From Salinimicrobium sp. TH3 (lineage in GTDB: Bacteria; Bacteroidota; Bacteroidia; Flavobacteriales; Flavobacteriaceae), in contig NZ_JAPONB010000002.1 of the NCBI RefSeq assembly GCF_026676115.1, positions 434,001 to 498,000 on the forward strand: a stretch of 64,000 nt of DNA. Reading direction: 5' to 3'. A program made the translations under genes and the position numbers. Shown piece by piece: positions 25,643 through 34,507 of this stretch. Numbering within the stretch: the first letter of the stretch is position 1; each line of letters begins with the position of its first letter. Below the pieces are notes generated by a model, which saw only the letters and a program-made list of their open reading frames with translations, did not search any database and was not told the DNA's origin.

Positions 25643-28174
25643 TTGAAACTATCTATAAAGGTTATTGCTATTTTGTTCCTGTTGATCTCTATCACAGGTT
25701 GCTCGAGGAAAAAGAACACCTTTCTCAACCGCAACTGGCATGCCGTTACAGCGGAATATAACACACTCTACAACGGGAATTTAGCTCTTGATCTGGGGAT
25801 TAAAGCTCTTAATGAAAGCTACCTTGACAATTATTGGGGAATACTTCCGGTGGAACGTATGGCGATCAAAGAGGAGGTATTGGCTCCCGGTGAGAACATC
25901 AACCCCAATTTTCTTGTAGCCGAAGAAAAAGCGGTAAAGGCAATTCAGCGGCACTCCATGTTGATTGAAGGATCCGAAACGAATCCGCAGATTGATGAGG
26001 CCTATTTATTGTTGGGAAAGGCGAGATATTATGATCAGCGCTTTGTGCCGGCTCTGGAAGCTTTTAATTACATACTTCACAAATATCCTCTTAGCAATAC
26101 AATTAATGAGGCCAGGATTTGGCGGGAAAAGACAAATATGCGTCTAGAATTTGACCAACTGGCTATCAAAAATTTGAAAAAGATCCTGGAAAGTGAGCGA
26201 CTGGACGAGGATGACAGGGCAGAGGCTTCGGCAATACTGGCTCAGGCTTACCTGAATATTAATGCTCCCGATACTGCTGTGGCACACATCAAACGTGCGG
26301 CCGAATTAACAGGTGAAAAAAATAAAGAAGGGCGTTACTGGTATATCACCGGCCAACTTTATGATGTTTTGGGAAAACGAGATAGTGCTTCTTATGCTTT
26401 TGACCGGGTGATCGATCTTAATAGAAAGATCCCACGCATTTACCTGGTTAATGCAATGATTAGGCAAATAGAATATTTGAATGTCACTGCAAAAGAAAAA
26501 GCTCTTGTTCTCGAACAACTAAATGCTCTTGCAGAAGACAGGGAAAACAGGCCATACCTTGATAAAATATACTTTCAGCTTGCCGAATTTCATTATCAGC
26601 AGGATTCCTCAGAACTCGCTATAGATTACTACAATCGTTCACTTCGAACACCTTCTAATAATACTTACCTGCAGTCCCTGGATTATCAAACTCTGGGAAA
26701 TATTAATTTTGATGCTGCCCGTTACGAAGTAGCCGGGGCATACTTTGACAGCACTCTTTCGAAATTGTCTGAAAATTCACGGGAATACCGGCTCATAAAG
26801 AGAAAGCGGGATAACCTGGATGATGTGATCTACTACGAAAAAATGGCCCAAAAAGCCGATAGTATTCTCTATCTCGCATCTTTGTCTGAAGAGGGGCAAC
26901 TGGAATTCTTTAATGAATACACTACCAAACTAAGGGAGCAGGCTAAAAGCGAAGCCGAACGTCCTGCACAGCAGCAGGAAGCGCAGAATTTCTTTGAGAA
27001 TAAACGTCCTGCTATGCCCGGGATACCAAATCCCGGTTCCTCATTCTATTTTTATAATCCCACGGCTGTGGCCTATGGAAAGCAGGAGTTTTTCAGGTTG
27101 TGGGGTGACAGGGAACTTGCCGATAACTGGCGTACACGCCGCATTAGTGGCGGCGGCGAAGACCTGGTTACCGAAGGAGTGAATGAACTTATTGATAACG
27201 ATCCAAAATTTGATCCTCAGTCATATATAAAAACTATTCCTACTGATGTAGCTGTGCTGGACAGTATAAAAGGGGATCTTAATTTTGCGAGTTATCAACT
27301 TGGATTGATCTACAGGGAAAAGTTTAACGAAAACGAACTGGCGGCTGAAAGGTTGGAGTTTGTAATAGGTAATAAGCCTGAAGAGAGATTATTGCTGCCT
27401 GCGAAATACAATCTTTATAAAATTTATTCAGATCTCGGAATGACTGCCCGGGCACAATCTCTCAAAAATGACATTTTAGTCACCTATCCCGATTCCCGAT
27501 ATGCTGCTATTCTTTCAAACCCCGAGAGCTTATTAAGGGATGAGAACAATCCAACGGCTATCTATGAACAGTTGTATAGCAGTTATGAAAATCAGGAATA
27601 TGAAAATGTTATTGCAGAGGTAGATCAATTAACCGGTCAATTTGCAGGAGATGAGATAGTTCCAAAACTGGAACTTTTAAAAGCCATGGCAGAAGGAAGG
27701 TTGTACGGGTTTGAGGCCTATAAAGCGAGCCTTAATTATGTTGCGCTTAATTACCCGCAGTCTATTGAAGGTAAAAAAGCCCAGGAAATTATTAATCAGG
27801 CCTTGCCTGCTATAGCGGGATCACAATTTGTTCCGGATACTTCCGGCACTTCCTTTAAGTTGATCTTTCCTTTTGGAAAAGAAGAACAGGAGGGAGCCAT
27901 TGAGTTACAGGAGACACTTTTGAGTGCCATGCAGGAGTTTGGTTATTCCGGTAAAGTTTCGCGGGATGTTTACAATAAGGAACAGGATTTTGTTGTAGTT
28001 CATGGTTTTAATTCCGCTGCAGAGGCAAATACTTTTGCCCAAAGATTGAAGGGGGACGATAAATACCCGATTGATAAAAAATCTTTTTATATTTCCACCC
28101 CAAACTACAGGATCGTGCAGATCCATAAAAACATTGAAACCTACTTAGATTCATTAAACACCCCCACACAGTAA
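25643..28174 (+). CDS. sprE: Gliding motility / type IX secretion lipoprotein SprE (PorW)
   Basis: An 843-residue outer-membrane lipoprotein needed for gliding and type IX secretion in Flavobacterium, orthologous to PorW of Porphyromonas. The lipobox SITGC has the cysteine at residue 20, and the mature N-terminus SRKKNTFLNRNWHAVTAEYN is highly typical. Many tetratricopeptide-like helical repeats follow. The only start that preserves the signal peptide is TTG at 25643 (MKLSIKV). The stop overlaps the bactofilin ATG by 1 nt, tying it to the ATP synthase operon. PorW is reported to bridge secretion subunits (PorN and PorV complexes); that is established knowledge for P. gingivalis, not visible here. 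Confidence 0.92.
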   Translation: MKLSIKVIAILFLLISITGCSRKKNTFLNRNWHAVTAEYNTLYNGNLALDLGIKALNESYLDNYWGILPVERMAIKEEVLAPGENINPNFLVAEEKAVKAIQRHSMLIEGSETNPQIDEAYLLLGKARYYDQRFVPALEAFNYILHKYPLSNTINEARIWREKTNMRLEFDQLAIKNLKKILESERLDEDDRAEASAILAQAYLNINAPDTAVAHIKRAAELTGEKNKEGRYWYITGQLYDVLGKRDSASYAFDRVIDLNRKIPRIYLVNAMIRQIEYLNVTAKEKALVLEQLNALAEDRENRPYLDKIYFQLAEFHYQQDSSELAIDYYNRSLRTPSNNTYLQSLDYQTLGNINFDAARYEVAGAYFDSTLSKLSENSREYRLIKRKRDNLDDVIYYEKMAQKADSILYLASLSEEGQLEFFNEYTTKLREQAKSEAERPAQQQEAQNFFENKRPAMPGIPNPGSSFYFYNPTAVAYGKQEFFRLWGDRELADNWRTRRISGGGEDLVTEGVNELIDNDPKFDPQSYIKTIPTDVAVLDSIKGDLNFASYQLGLIYREKFNENELAAERLEFVIGNKPEERLLLPAKYNLYKIYSDLGMTARAQSLKNDILVTYPDSRYAAILSNPESLLRDENNPTAIYEQLYSSYENQEYENVIAEVDQLTGQFAGDEIVPKLELLKAMAEGRLYGFEAYKASLNYVALNYPQSIEGKKAQEIINQALPAIAGSQFVPDTSGTSFKLIFPFGKEEQEGAIELQETLLSAMQEFGYSGKVSRDVYNKEQDFVVVHGFNSAAEANTFAQRLKGDDKYPIDKKSFYISTPNYRIVQIHKNIETYLDSLNTPTQ

Positions 28175-28587
28175 TGTTTAAACAGGATAAGGCAAAATCG
28201 ATAACAGAGAACAGCAAAGAGCAAAATAAAATATCCCCCGGCACAAAGATCAAGGGAAACATTGAAGCCAAAGGCGGCTTTAGGATAGACGGTTGTGTAG
28301 AAGGAACCGTAAAAACCCCCGGGAAAGTAGTAATAGGAAAAGATGGTTGTGTGAATGGAGAGCTGGAATGCGAAAATGCCGACATTGAAGGAAAATTTTC
28401 TGGTAATCTCAAGATCCAGGGGACACTGAGTCTTCGAAGCACAGCAGTAATTGAAGGGGAAGCCATAGTTTCTAAACTGGCGGTAGAGCCTGGAGCAACT
28501 TTTAACGCCACCTGCACAATGCGGGACGGGGTGAAAGCAATTCGCAATGAAAGAGGAGAAAAACAACGACAAGAAAAGTCAGCTTAA
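28174..28587 (+). CDS. Bactofilin (polymer-forming cytoskeletal protein)
   Basis: A 137-residue bactofilin, which assembles without nucleotide into filaments with a right-handed beta-helix and positions cell-wall or appendage machinery. The repeats run GTKIKGNIEAKGGFRIDG, CVEGTVKTPGKVVIGK, CVNGELECENADIEGK, FSGNLKIQGTLSLR, each about 18 residues, with short charged unstructured ends. It overlaps the sprE stop by 1 nt and overlaps atpZ by 41 nt, in different frames. Localising a gliding or secretion component is a natural guess from position. Confidence 0.92.
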   Translation: MFKQDKAKSITENSKEQNKISPGTKIKGNIEAKGGFRIDGCVEGTVKTPGKVVIGKDGCVNGELECENADIEGKFSGNLKIQGTLSLRSTAVIEGEAIVSKLAVEPGATFNATCTMRDGVKAIRNERGEKQRQEKSA

Positions 28588-28777
28588 GAATTGGGCTGTA
28601 TTTACCGGGATTGCTTTTCAAATGGGCGCCACGATCTTCATTTGCGCCTGGATTGGAAAAAAACTGGATGAAAGATATCCAATGGAAAAGAACTGGTTTA
28701 CAATTGGTTTTGTTCTTTTTGGTTTAGTCGCTTCAGTCTACGTTGTTCTAAAACAACTCAAACGCTACAATAATTGA
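28547..28777 (+). CDS. atpZ: AtpZ/AtpI family ATP synthase accessory protein
   Basis: A 76-residue protein with two transmembrane helices (WAVFTGIAFQMGATIFICAW and WFTIGFVLFGLVASVYVVL), typical of the AtpZ/AtpI assembly factors encoded at the head of F-type ATP synthase operons, where they help c-ring assembly or ion supply. The start codon ATG at 28547 lies 41 nt inside the bactofilin gene, and no later start leaves the first helix intact, so the overlap is probably real. Confidence 0.85.
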   Translation: MKEEKNNDKKSQLKNWAVFTGIAFQMGATIFICAWIGKKLDERYPMEKNWFTIGFVLFGLVASVYVVLKQLKRYNN

Positions 28778-29178
28778 ATCCTGAAATTTTCAAAGACCTG
28801 TTGAGGTTTACTTTTTTGCTTTTTCTAGTGGCCGGGATAAGTTATGGATTCCATTATGGATTTTTAACTTATTTTCAGAATGACCGCCCCATGGACCTGG
28901 TGAACTTTGCCTATAAATTCAATGTGGGCATTACGCTGCTGTTCACCTCCACGATTATTTTGGCCAGTGAACATCTTAAAGAACAGTTAGGTTTTATCTT
29001 TTTAATTAGCGGGATGGTAAAGCTGGGTATCTTCTTTTACCTCATAAAAACATCAGAGTTTGATTTGGACAAATCTGTCTTTTTGCATTTTTTTGTTCCT
29101 TACGCACTGTGCATCGTGGTGGAAATTGTCTTCATCGCAAAAATTCTTAACCGCACTAACTTCTCGAATGACAAGTAA
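28774..29178 (+). CDS. Small membrane protein upstream of atpB (DUF6168-like)
   Basis: A 134-residue protein with four transmembrane helices, in the place where many bacteria have AtpI. I think the family is DUF6168, confined to Flavobacteriia; this is from memory. The start is a TTG at 28774 that overlaps the atpZ stop (ATTGA). There is no Met before residue 40, so a TTG start is needed. An AtpI-like role in c-ring assembly fits the location. Confidence 0.72.
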   Translation: MNPEIFKDLLRFTFLLFLVAGISYGFHYGFLTYFQNDRPMDLVNFAYKFNVGITLLFTSTIILASEHLKEQLGFIFLISGMVKLGIFFYLIKTSEFDLDKSVFLHFFVPYALCIVVEIVFIAKILNRTNFSNDK

Positions 29179-29243
29179 TTAGGCTTCTTTCGGTAGAAAA
29201 AAACTAATAGTGTACATAGGCTGCTTTTTTTTATATAATTATG

Positions 29244-29251
29244 TACATTTG
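29244..29251 (+). promoter_or_regulatory. -7 element of the atpBEFHAG promoter
   Basis: Reads TACATTTG, an exact TAnnTTTG match, 33 nt before the ATG of atpB. It would let the synthase be transcribed apart from sprE, bactofilin and atpZ. Confidence 0.5.
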
Positions 29252-29284
29252 CAGCCGAATTAAAGGACTGTAATTTACCTGAAA

Positions 29285-30397
29285 ATGCAAAAGGAAAACG
29301 TTGCGAAGTTTTTATTAGCCTGTCTTTTAATGTTTGTGAGTTTCAACTCACAGGCATTTAGTGTTAAAGAACCTCAGGAAGGGGAGGACGCAAAAGTTAA
29401 CACCGAAGAAGAAATCGAGGCATACATTGATCATCACCTTGCCGACTCTTATTACGTGAATTTCTTTTCGGATGCGGAGACCGGGGCTCACTATGGCTTT
29501 CCACTTCCGGTAATCCTTTGGGATGACGGATTGAAAGTTTTTTCCTCTGGTAAATTTCATCATGGTGAAGATATCGTTGAGGTTGACGGGCAGCATTACC
29601 GTTTGTATCACTCTCATATTTATAAAACTAATGCCGAGGGAACCATTACCTATGATGAAGATGGTTTTCCGGCAAATGAAAGGCCATGGGATTTTTCAAT
29701 CACTAAGAATGTGCTTACAATGATGCTTGTGAGTCTTTTAATGCTCATTCTTTTCACAAGTCTTGCAAATACATATAAAAAGAGAGCAATACCAAAGAAA
29801 TTTGGACGTGTTCTTGAACCGCTTGTTCTTTACGTACGTGATGAAATAGCTAAGCCAAACATCGGGAAGAACTATCGAAAATATACTGGATTCCTGTTAA
29901 CAGTTTTCTTTTTTATCTGGATCCTTAACCTTTTAGGTATGACACCACTTGGTGTGAACGTGACAGGAAATATTGCGGTAACCTTCGCACTGGCCCTGGT
30001 AACATTCATTATTGTTCAGTTCTCGGGGAATAAAGATTACTGGAAGCACATTTTTTGGATGCCTGGTGTTCCTGTTCCTATGAAGATCATTCTTGCCCCG
30101 ATCGAAGTTTTGGGAATGTTCACCAAGCCATTCGCACTTATGATTCGACTTTTTGCCAACATGACGGCTGGTCACGTGATCGTGATGACATTGCTTGGAT
30201 TGATCGTAATATTCCAAAACTGGATCGCAGGACCTGCGTTCTTTGGATTTACAATTTTTATTTCAATTATCGAATTACTGGTAGCTTTTCTACAGGCATA
30301 TATCTTCACCCTGCTTAGTGCCCTTTACATAGGGATGGCGGTTGAAGAGCATGATCATGATCATCCTGCCGATAACGAAGACATTCCCGTATTATAG
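29285..30397 (+). CDS. atpB: F-type ATP synthase subunit a
   Basis: Proton channel subunit of the Fo sector. At 370 residues it is longer than most bacterial subunit a because, as usual in Bacteroidota, it has a cleavable signal peptide (ending NSQAFS) and an extra N-terminal periplasmic domain of about 120 residues. The conserved core follows: GVNVTGNIAVTFALAL, EVLGMFTKPFALMIRLFANM with the essential arginine in MIRLFAN, and LLVAFLQAYIFTLLSALYIG near the end. The tail is rich in His and Asp. Confidence 0.95.
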   Translation: MQKENVAKFLLACLLMFVSFNSQAFSVKEPQEGEDAKVNTEEEIEAYIDHHLADSYYVNFFSDAETGAHYGFPLPVILWDDGLKVFSSGKFHHGEDIVEVDGQHYRLYHSHIYKTNAEGTITYDEDGFPANERPWDFSITKNVLTMMLVSLLMLILFTSLANTYKKRAIPKKFGRVLEPLVLYVRDEIAKPNIGKNYRKYTGFLLTVFFFIWILNLLGMTPLGVNVTGNIAVTFALALVTFIIVQFSGNKDYWKHIFWMPGVPVPMKIILAPIEVLGMFTKPFALMIRLFANMTAGHVIVMTLLGLIVIFQNWIAGPAFFGFTIFISIIELLVAFLQAYIFTLLSALYIGMAVEEHDHDHPADNEDIPVL

Positions 30398-30440
30398 TAT
30401 AAACGTTTTTAAGAGTAAGTTTAATTTTTAATAAATAAGT

Positions 30441-30638
30441 ATGGAAGCCTTAAATTTAGATTTGATTGGAGCTGGTTTAATTATTATTGGAGCCGGTTTT
30501 GGTCTTGGTAAGATTGGTAGCGCTGCAATGGAAGGAATTGCACGTCAGCCAGAAGCTGCCGGTAAAATCCAAACTGCAATGATTATCATCGCTGCACTTT
30601 TGGAAGGTGTTGCTTTTGCTGCTCTTTTCGCAGTATAA
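30441..30638 (+). CDS. atpE: F-type ATP synthase subunit c
   Basis: Ring-forming subunit, 65 residues, a hairpin of two helices joined by the polar loop ARQPEAAGKI. The ion-binding residue is E55 in ALLEGVAF. It is followed by Gly rather than Ser or Thr, and helix 1 lacks the Gln of sodium-type rings, so a proton ring is inferred. A stable hairpin lies between this gene and atpF (see separate entry), as expected for a gene needing higher expression than its neighbours. Confidence 0.95.
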   Translation: MEALNLDLIGAGLIIIGAGFGLGKIGSAAMEGIARQPEAAGKIQTAMIIIAALLEGVAFAALFAV

Positions 30639-30654
30639 TCAATCAGAAAAAACT

Positions 30655-30687
30655 TCAGGCTTTGCAGCGGTTGGCTGCAAGGCTTGA
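30655..30687 (+). promoter_or_regulatory. Stable intercistronic hairpin between atpE and atpF
   Basis: A 14-bp stem (30655-30668 with 30674-30687, two G-U pairs) around the loop GGTTG, followed by an A/T stretch without a long T-run. It may be an RNase-stop or attenuator that raises atpE mRNA relative to the downstream genes. Confidence 0.6.
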
Positions 30688-30725
30688 TTTATTAAAAATT
30701 AAACAATAGAAGAAATAAATAGAAT

Positions 30726-31226
30726 ATGGAAAAGTTAGTCAACGATTTTTCTTTTGGATTGTTTTTCTGGCAGATCATTATCCTGGTCGTGCTTATCGCG
30801 TTACTTCGCAAATTTGCATGGAAACCCATTTTAGATGCCTTGAATTCAAGGGAGCAGGGAATCCAGGATGCACTTGATTCGGCTGAAAAAGCTCGTAAAG
30901 AGATGCAAAACCTGCAGGCAGATAATGAGAAATTGTTACAGGAAGCTCGTTTGGAGCGTGACAACATGATCAAGGAAGCCAGACAGATCAAGGATAAAAT
31001 GATTTCTGAAGCAAAAGAAGATGCACAGAAAGAAGGAGAGAAAATGATCCAGCAGGCAAAAGCTACTATCCAAACTGAAAAGAATGCCGCTCTTGCCGAT
31101 ATTAAAAATCAGGTAGCAACTTTGTCTGTTCAAATAGCCGAAAAAGTGGTAAGAGAAGAGCTTTCAACCAAAGCAAAGCAGGAAAGACTGGTTGAAGATA
31201 TGCTTGATGATGTTACCTTAAATTAA
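30726..31226 (+). CDS. atpF: F-type ATP synthase subunit b
   Basis: Peripheral stalk subunit, 166 residues: one N-terminal transmembrane helix (GLFFWQIIILVVLIALL), then FAWKPILDALNSRE, the conserved membrane-proximal motif, and a long charged helix that dimerises as a coiled coil and reaches F1. Normal length. It ends 4 nt before atpH. Confidence 0.95.
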   Translation: MEKLVNDFSFGLFFWQIIILVVLIALLRKFAWKPILDALNSREQGIQDALDSAEKARKEMQNLQADNEKLLQEARLERDNMIKEARQIKDKMISEAKEDAQKEGEKMIQQAKATIQTEKNAALADIKNQVATLSVQIAEKVVREELSTKAKQERLVEDMLDDVTLN

Positions 31227-31230
31227 GAAG

Positions 31231-31785
31231 ATGCAGGGAAGCAGAGCCGCCGCAAGATATGCCAAAGCACTTTTGAGCCTGGCAAAAGATAAGAACGTCG
31301 CTAATGAGGTTAATGATGACATGACCACCATTAGTGAAACCATTGCGAATAGCAGTGATCTCAGGAATTTTCTCAAGAATCCTGTGATTAAAAATAACAT
31401 GAAGAAAAGTGCCCTTTTAGAGATCTTTAGATCTGTAAATGGAGTTACTTCAGGATTGTTCACAATTTTGATCGAGAATAACCGTCTTGATATTCTTCCA
31501 CTGGTAGCAAAGAATTACAACCGTCTTTTTAATGAGATGAACGGGGTTCAGGTAGCCAGGGTAACAACGGCTATTCCTCTTACTCCTGCGTTGGAAGCTA
31601 AGATTCAGCAAAAAGTTAAGGAGTTGACAGGGAATGAGGCTAAAATCGAAAATATTATCGATGAGAGTATCATTGGCGGATTCATTTTAAGAGTTGGGGA
31701 CATACAGTATAACGGAAGTGTTAGCGCCCAGCTCACCAATTTGAAAAGAGAATTACTGAACAATACATACGTTACAAAAATTTAA
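31231..31785 (+). CDS. atpH: F-type ATP synthase subunit delta
   Basis: Connects F1 to the b stalk. 184 residues with the expected opening AAARYAKALLSLAKDK, ILIENNRLDILPLVAKNYNR in the middle, and the C-terminal signature IIDESIIGGFILRVGD. It follows atpF by 4 nt. A 14-nt perfect palindrome sits in the 44-nt gap before atpA. Confidence 0.95.
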   Translation: MQGSRAAARYAKALLSLAKDKNVANEVNDDMTTISETIANSSDLRNFLKNPVIKNNMKKSALLEIFRSVNGVTSGLFTILIENNRLDILPLVAKNYNRLFNEMNGVQVARVTTAIPLTPALEAKIQQKVKELTGNEAKIENIIDESIIGGFILRVGDIQYNGSVSAQLTNLKRELLNNTYVTKI

Positions 31786-31793
31786 TGAAAACC

Positions 31794-31811
31794 GTTGCGC
31801 CATGGCGCAGC
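31794..31811. repeat. Palindrome between atpH and atpA
   Basis: TGCGCCATGGCGCA (31796-31809) is perfectly self-complementary; two more flanking pairs (one G-U) extend it. As RNA it can form a hairpin with a CAUG loop, about 20 nt before the atpA ATG. Confidence 0.6.
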
Positions 31812-31829
31812 ATTTTATTCTAAATAATT

Positions 31830-33410
31830 ATGGCAGAAATTAATCCGGCTGAAGTATCAGCGATTTTAAAGAAACAGCTTTCCGGGTTTGAGGCTAAGGC
31901 TTCACTTGACGAAGTAGGTACTGTACTCAATATTGGGGATGGTATCGCTAACGTTTACGGACTGGCGAATGCGCAATACGGCGAGTTGGTGGAGTTTGAA
32001 GGTGGACTTGAAGGAATCGTACTTAACCTTGAAGAAGATAATGTTGGGGTTGTACTTTTAGGCCCTTACAAGCAGGTAAAAGAAGGAGCTACTGTTAAAA
32101 GGACCCAGAGAATTGCTTCTATCAATGTAGGTGAAGGAATCGTAGGACGTGTTGTTGATACTCTTGGAGCGCCAATTGATGGAAAAGGTCCAATTGAAGG
32201 AGAAACTTTCCAGATGCCACTTGAGCGTAAAGCACCGGGTGTAATTTACCGCCAACCGGTAACCGAGCCTCTTCAAACGGGGATTAAGTCTATCGATGCC
32301 ATGGTTCCAATTGGACGTGGACAGAGAGAGCTTGTTATTGGTGACCGTCAAACCGGTAAGACTGCCGTGGTTATTGATACCATCCTTAACCAGAAAGAAT
32401 TTTATGATGCAGGGGAACCTGTTTATTGTATATATGTAGCTATCGGGCAAAAAGCCTCTACAGTTGCTGGTATTGCTAAGACTCTTGAGGACAAGGGAGC
32501 TCTTGCCTATACTACTATTGTTGCTGCAAACGCATCTGACCCTGCTCCAATGCAGGTTTATGCGCCATTTGCAGGCGCTGCGATAGGTGAGTACTTTAGA
32601 GATACCGGTCGTCCTGCATTGATCGTTTATGATGATCTTTCAAAACAGGCTGTTGCTTACCGTGAGGTATCTTTGCTTCTAAGACGTCCACCGGGACGTG
32701 AAGCATATCCTGGAGACGTTTTCTTCCTTCACTCAAGACTTCTTGAGCGTGCTGCAAAGATCATTAATGATGATGACATTGCTGCAAGTATGAACGATCT
32801 TCCAGACGTTCTTAAAGATAAAGTTAAAGGGGGAGGATCGCTTACAGCACTTCCGCTTATTGAGACTCAGGCGGGTGACGTTTCGGCTTATATCCCTACC
32901 AACGTGATCTCGATCACCGATGGACAGATTTTCCTTACTTCAGATTTATTTAACTCGGGTGTGCGTCCTGCAATTAACGTAGGTATCTCGGTATCCCGTG
33001 TTGGTGGTGCAGCTCAGATTAAATCCATGAAGAAAGTAGCGGGTACCCTTAAACTTGACCAGGCGCAGTATCGCGAACTTGAAGCTTTTGCGAAGTTTGG
33101 ATCAGATCTTGACCCTGCAACTCTTAATATCATTGAAAAAGGTAAGCGTAACGTGGAGATCCTTAAGCAGGCAGAGAACAATCCTTACCCTGTGGAGAAC
33201 CAAATCGCCATCATCTATGCAGGTGCAAAGAACCTTTTGAGAAACGTTCCTGTAGACAGGATTAGAGAGTTCGAAAAGGAATACCTGGAATATCTTGATG
33301 CCAAGCACAGAGATGTACTTGATCAATTAAAAGCCGGTAAGCTTACAGATGAGATTACAGATACGCTTACACAGGTAGTAAAAGAGCTTTCAGCTAAATA
33401 TAAAAAGTAG
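31830..33410 (+). CDS. atpA: F-type ATP synthase subunit alpha
   Basis: Non-catalytic nucleotide-binding subunit of F1, 526 residues. It has the N-terminal crown domain, Walker [10 protein letters not shown], the [12 protein letters not shown] preceding it, [28 protein letters not shown] and [15 protein letters not shown]. Standard length. The TAG stop at 33408-33410 is the first base set of a nested inverted repeat filling the gap to atpG. Confidence 0.97.
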   Translation: MAEINPAEVSAILKKQLSGFEAKASLDEVGTVLNIGDGIANVYGLANAQYGELVEFEGGLEGIVLNLEEDNVGVVLLGPYKQVKEGATVKRTQRIASINVGEGIVGRVVDTLGAPIDGKGPIEGETFQMPLERKAPGVIYRQPVTEPLQTGIKSIDAMVPIGRGQRELVIGDRQTGKTAVVIDTILNQKEFYDAGEPVYCIYVAIGQKASTVAGIAKTLEDKGALAYTTIVAANASDPAPMQVYAPFAGAAIGEYFRDTGRPALIVYDDLSKQAVAYREVSLLLRRPPGREAYPGDVFFLHSRLLERAAKIINDDDIAASMNDLPDVLKDKVKGGGSLTALPLIETQAGDVSAYIPTNVISITDGQIFLTSDLFNSGVRPAINVGISVSRVGGAAQIKSMKKVAGTLKLDQAQYRELEAFAKFGSDLDPATLNIIEKGKRNVEILKQAENNPYPVENQIAIIYAGAKNLLRNVPVDRIREFEKEYLEYLDAKHRDVLDQLKAGKLTDEITDTLTQVVKELSAKYKK

Positions 33411-33518
33411 TATTGAGTATGGAGAAGTGAGTATTGAGAAGCTCACTTCCTGTTTTCAAATTTGAATTAAAGTATTGAGATATTTGATCTCACATCTAAT
33501 ATCTCAATACTCAATACT
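33409..33518. repeat. Nested inverted repeats in the atpA-atpG gap (TCTAATATCTCAATACT element, copy 2)
   Basis: Three perfect inverted repeats lie within 110 nt: AGTATTGAGTAT (33409-33420) with 33507-33518; GAAGTGAG (33424-33431) with CTCACTTC (33442-33449); and AGTATTGAGATATT (33471-33484) with AATATCTCAATACT (33498-33511). The last overlaps wording shared with 19063-19104 and 37055-37086. Confidence 0.75.
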
Positions 33519-33526
33519 TAACAATA

Positions 33527-34387
33527 ATGGCCAATTTAAAAGAATTACGAAGCAGGATCACCTCGGTTTCTTCAACCATGCAGATCACCAGTGCCATGAA
33601 AATGGTATCGGCTGCAAAGTTGAGCAAAGCCCAGGATGCCATTACTGCAATGAGACCTTATTCTGAAAAGCTTTCTGAATTGCTACAGTCGCTTAGCGCC
33701 ACTCTTGATAGTGACCAAAGCAGCAAGTATTCTGAACAGCGGGAGGTGAATAATGTCCTTATAGTATCAATTTCTTCCAATCGTGGATTGGCAGGTGCGT
33801 TTAACTCAAACATTGTTAAGGCATCAAAGTATGTTGTGAATCGTGATTACGAAAACAAAAATGTTGAATTCTTTACCATTGGTAAGAAAGCGAATGACAT
33901 TCTAAAAAAGACTCACAAGATCTTTCGCAATGAGACTGAAATCTATGATGATCTTAGTTTTGAAAATGCAGAGGCTGTTGCGCAGGACCTTATGAAGTTG
34001 TTTGTTGAGGGTAAATACGATAAAATAGTTCTCATTTACAATCAGTTTGTAAATGCGGCTACTCAGAAAGTTCAGGTAGAACAGTTCCTGCCTATCGTGC
34101 CGGTTGAAAAAGATGAGAATGTTACTTTAGATTATATTTTCGAACCTTCAAAAGAAGAGATCGTACTGGAACTAATTCCCAAGTCCCTAAAAATGCAGGT
34201 TTATAAGGCGCTAAGAGATTCTTTCGCTTCTGAACACGGTGCGCGTATGACTGCCATGCATAAAGCTACAGATAATGCTACCGAACTTAGGGATTCCCTA
34301 AAACTATCATACAATAAAGCGCGACAGGCTTCTATTACCAATGAGATCCTTGAGATCGTAGGTGGAGCTGAAGCTTTAAATAAATAG
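33527..34387 (+). CDS. atpG: F-type ATP synthase subunit gamma
   Basis: Rotor shaft of F1, 286 residues. It opens with LKELRSRITSVSSTMQITSA and MKMVSAAKLSKAQ, contains SSNRGLAGAFN, and ends with the family signature RMTAMHKATDNATELRDSL and NKARQASITNEILEIVGGAEAL. It is the last synthase gene here; atpD and atpC are not in the window, as is normal in Bacteroidota, where they lie elsewhere. Confidence 0.96.
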   Translation: MANLKELRSRITSVSSTMQITSAMKMVSAAKLSKAQDAITAMRPYSEKLSELLQSLSATLDSDQSSKYSEQREVNNVLIVSISSNRGLAGAFNSNIVKASKYVVNRDYENKNVEFFTIGKKANDILKKTHKIFRNETEIYDDLSFENAEAVAQDLMKLFVEGKYDKIVLIYNQFVNAATQKVQVEQFLPIVPVEKDENVTLDYIFEPSKEEIVLELIPKSLKMQVYKALRDSFASEHGARMTAMHKATDNATELRDSLKLSYNKARQASITNEILEIVGGAEALNK

Positions 34388-34419
34388 AAATAATATACAG
34401 CTGAATTTCAGCTTTATAC

Positions 34420-34451
34420 AACTCCATGTCGACAGGCATGGAGTTTTTTAT
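34420..34451 (+). terminator. Rho-independent terminator after atpG
   Basis: Stem AACTCCATG (34420-34428) with CATGGAGTT (34437-34445), loop of 8 nt, then a T-run. A weaker hairpin AGCTGA-ATT-TCAGCT lies at 34399-34413. Confidence 0.85.
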
Positions 34452-34507
34452 TTTTAATTGGTACTAAAATTGAAGTACTATTGCCTAAACAGTAAACAAT
34501 TAACACC

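Noticed and set aside
28008-28547. 179-codon antisense frame over sprE and bactofilin
   Set aside because: Lies opposite two well-supported genes in their conserved parts and shows no domain.
32058-32450. 130-codon antisense frame in atpA
   Set aside because: Shadow of a highly conserved gene; composition follows the atpA codon pattern.
33409-33518. Possible CRISPR-like array in the atpA-atpG gap
   Set aside because: The repeats are inverted and nested, not regularly spaced direct repeats, and no cas gene is present.
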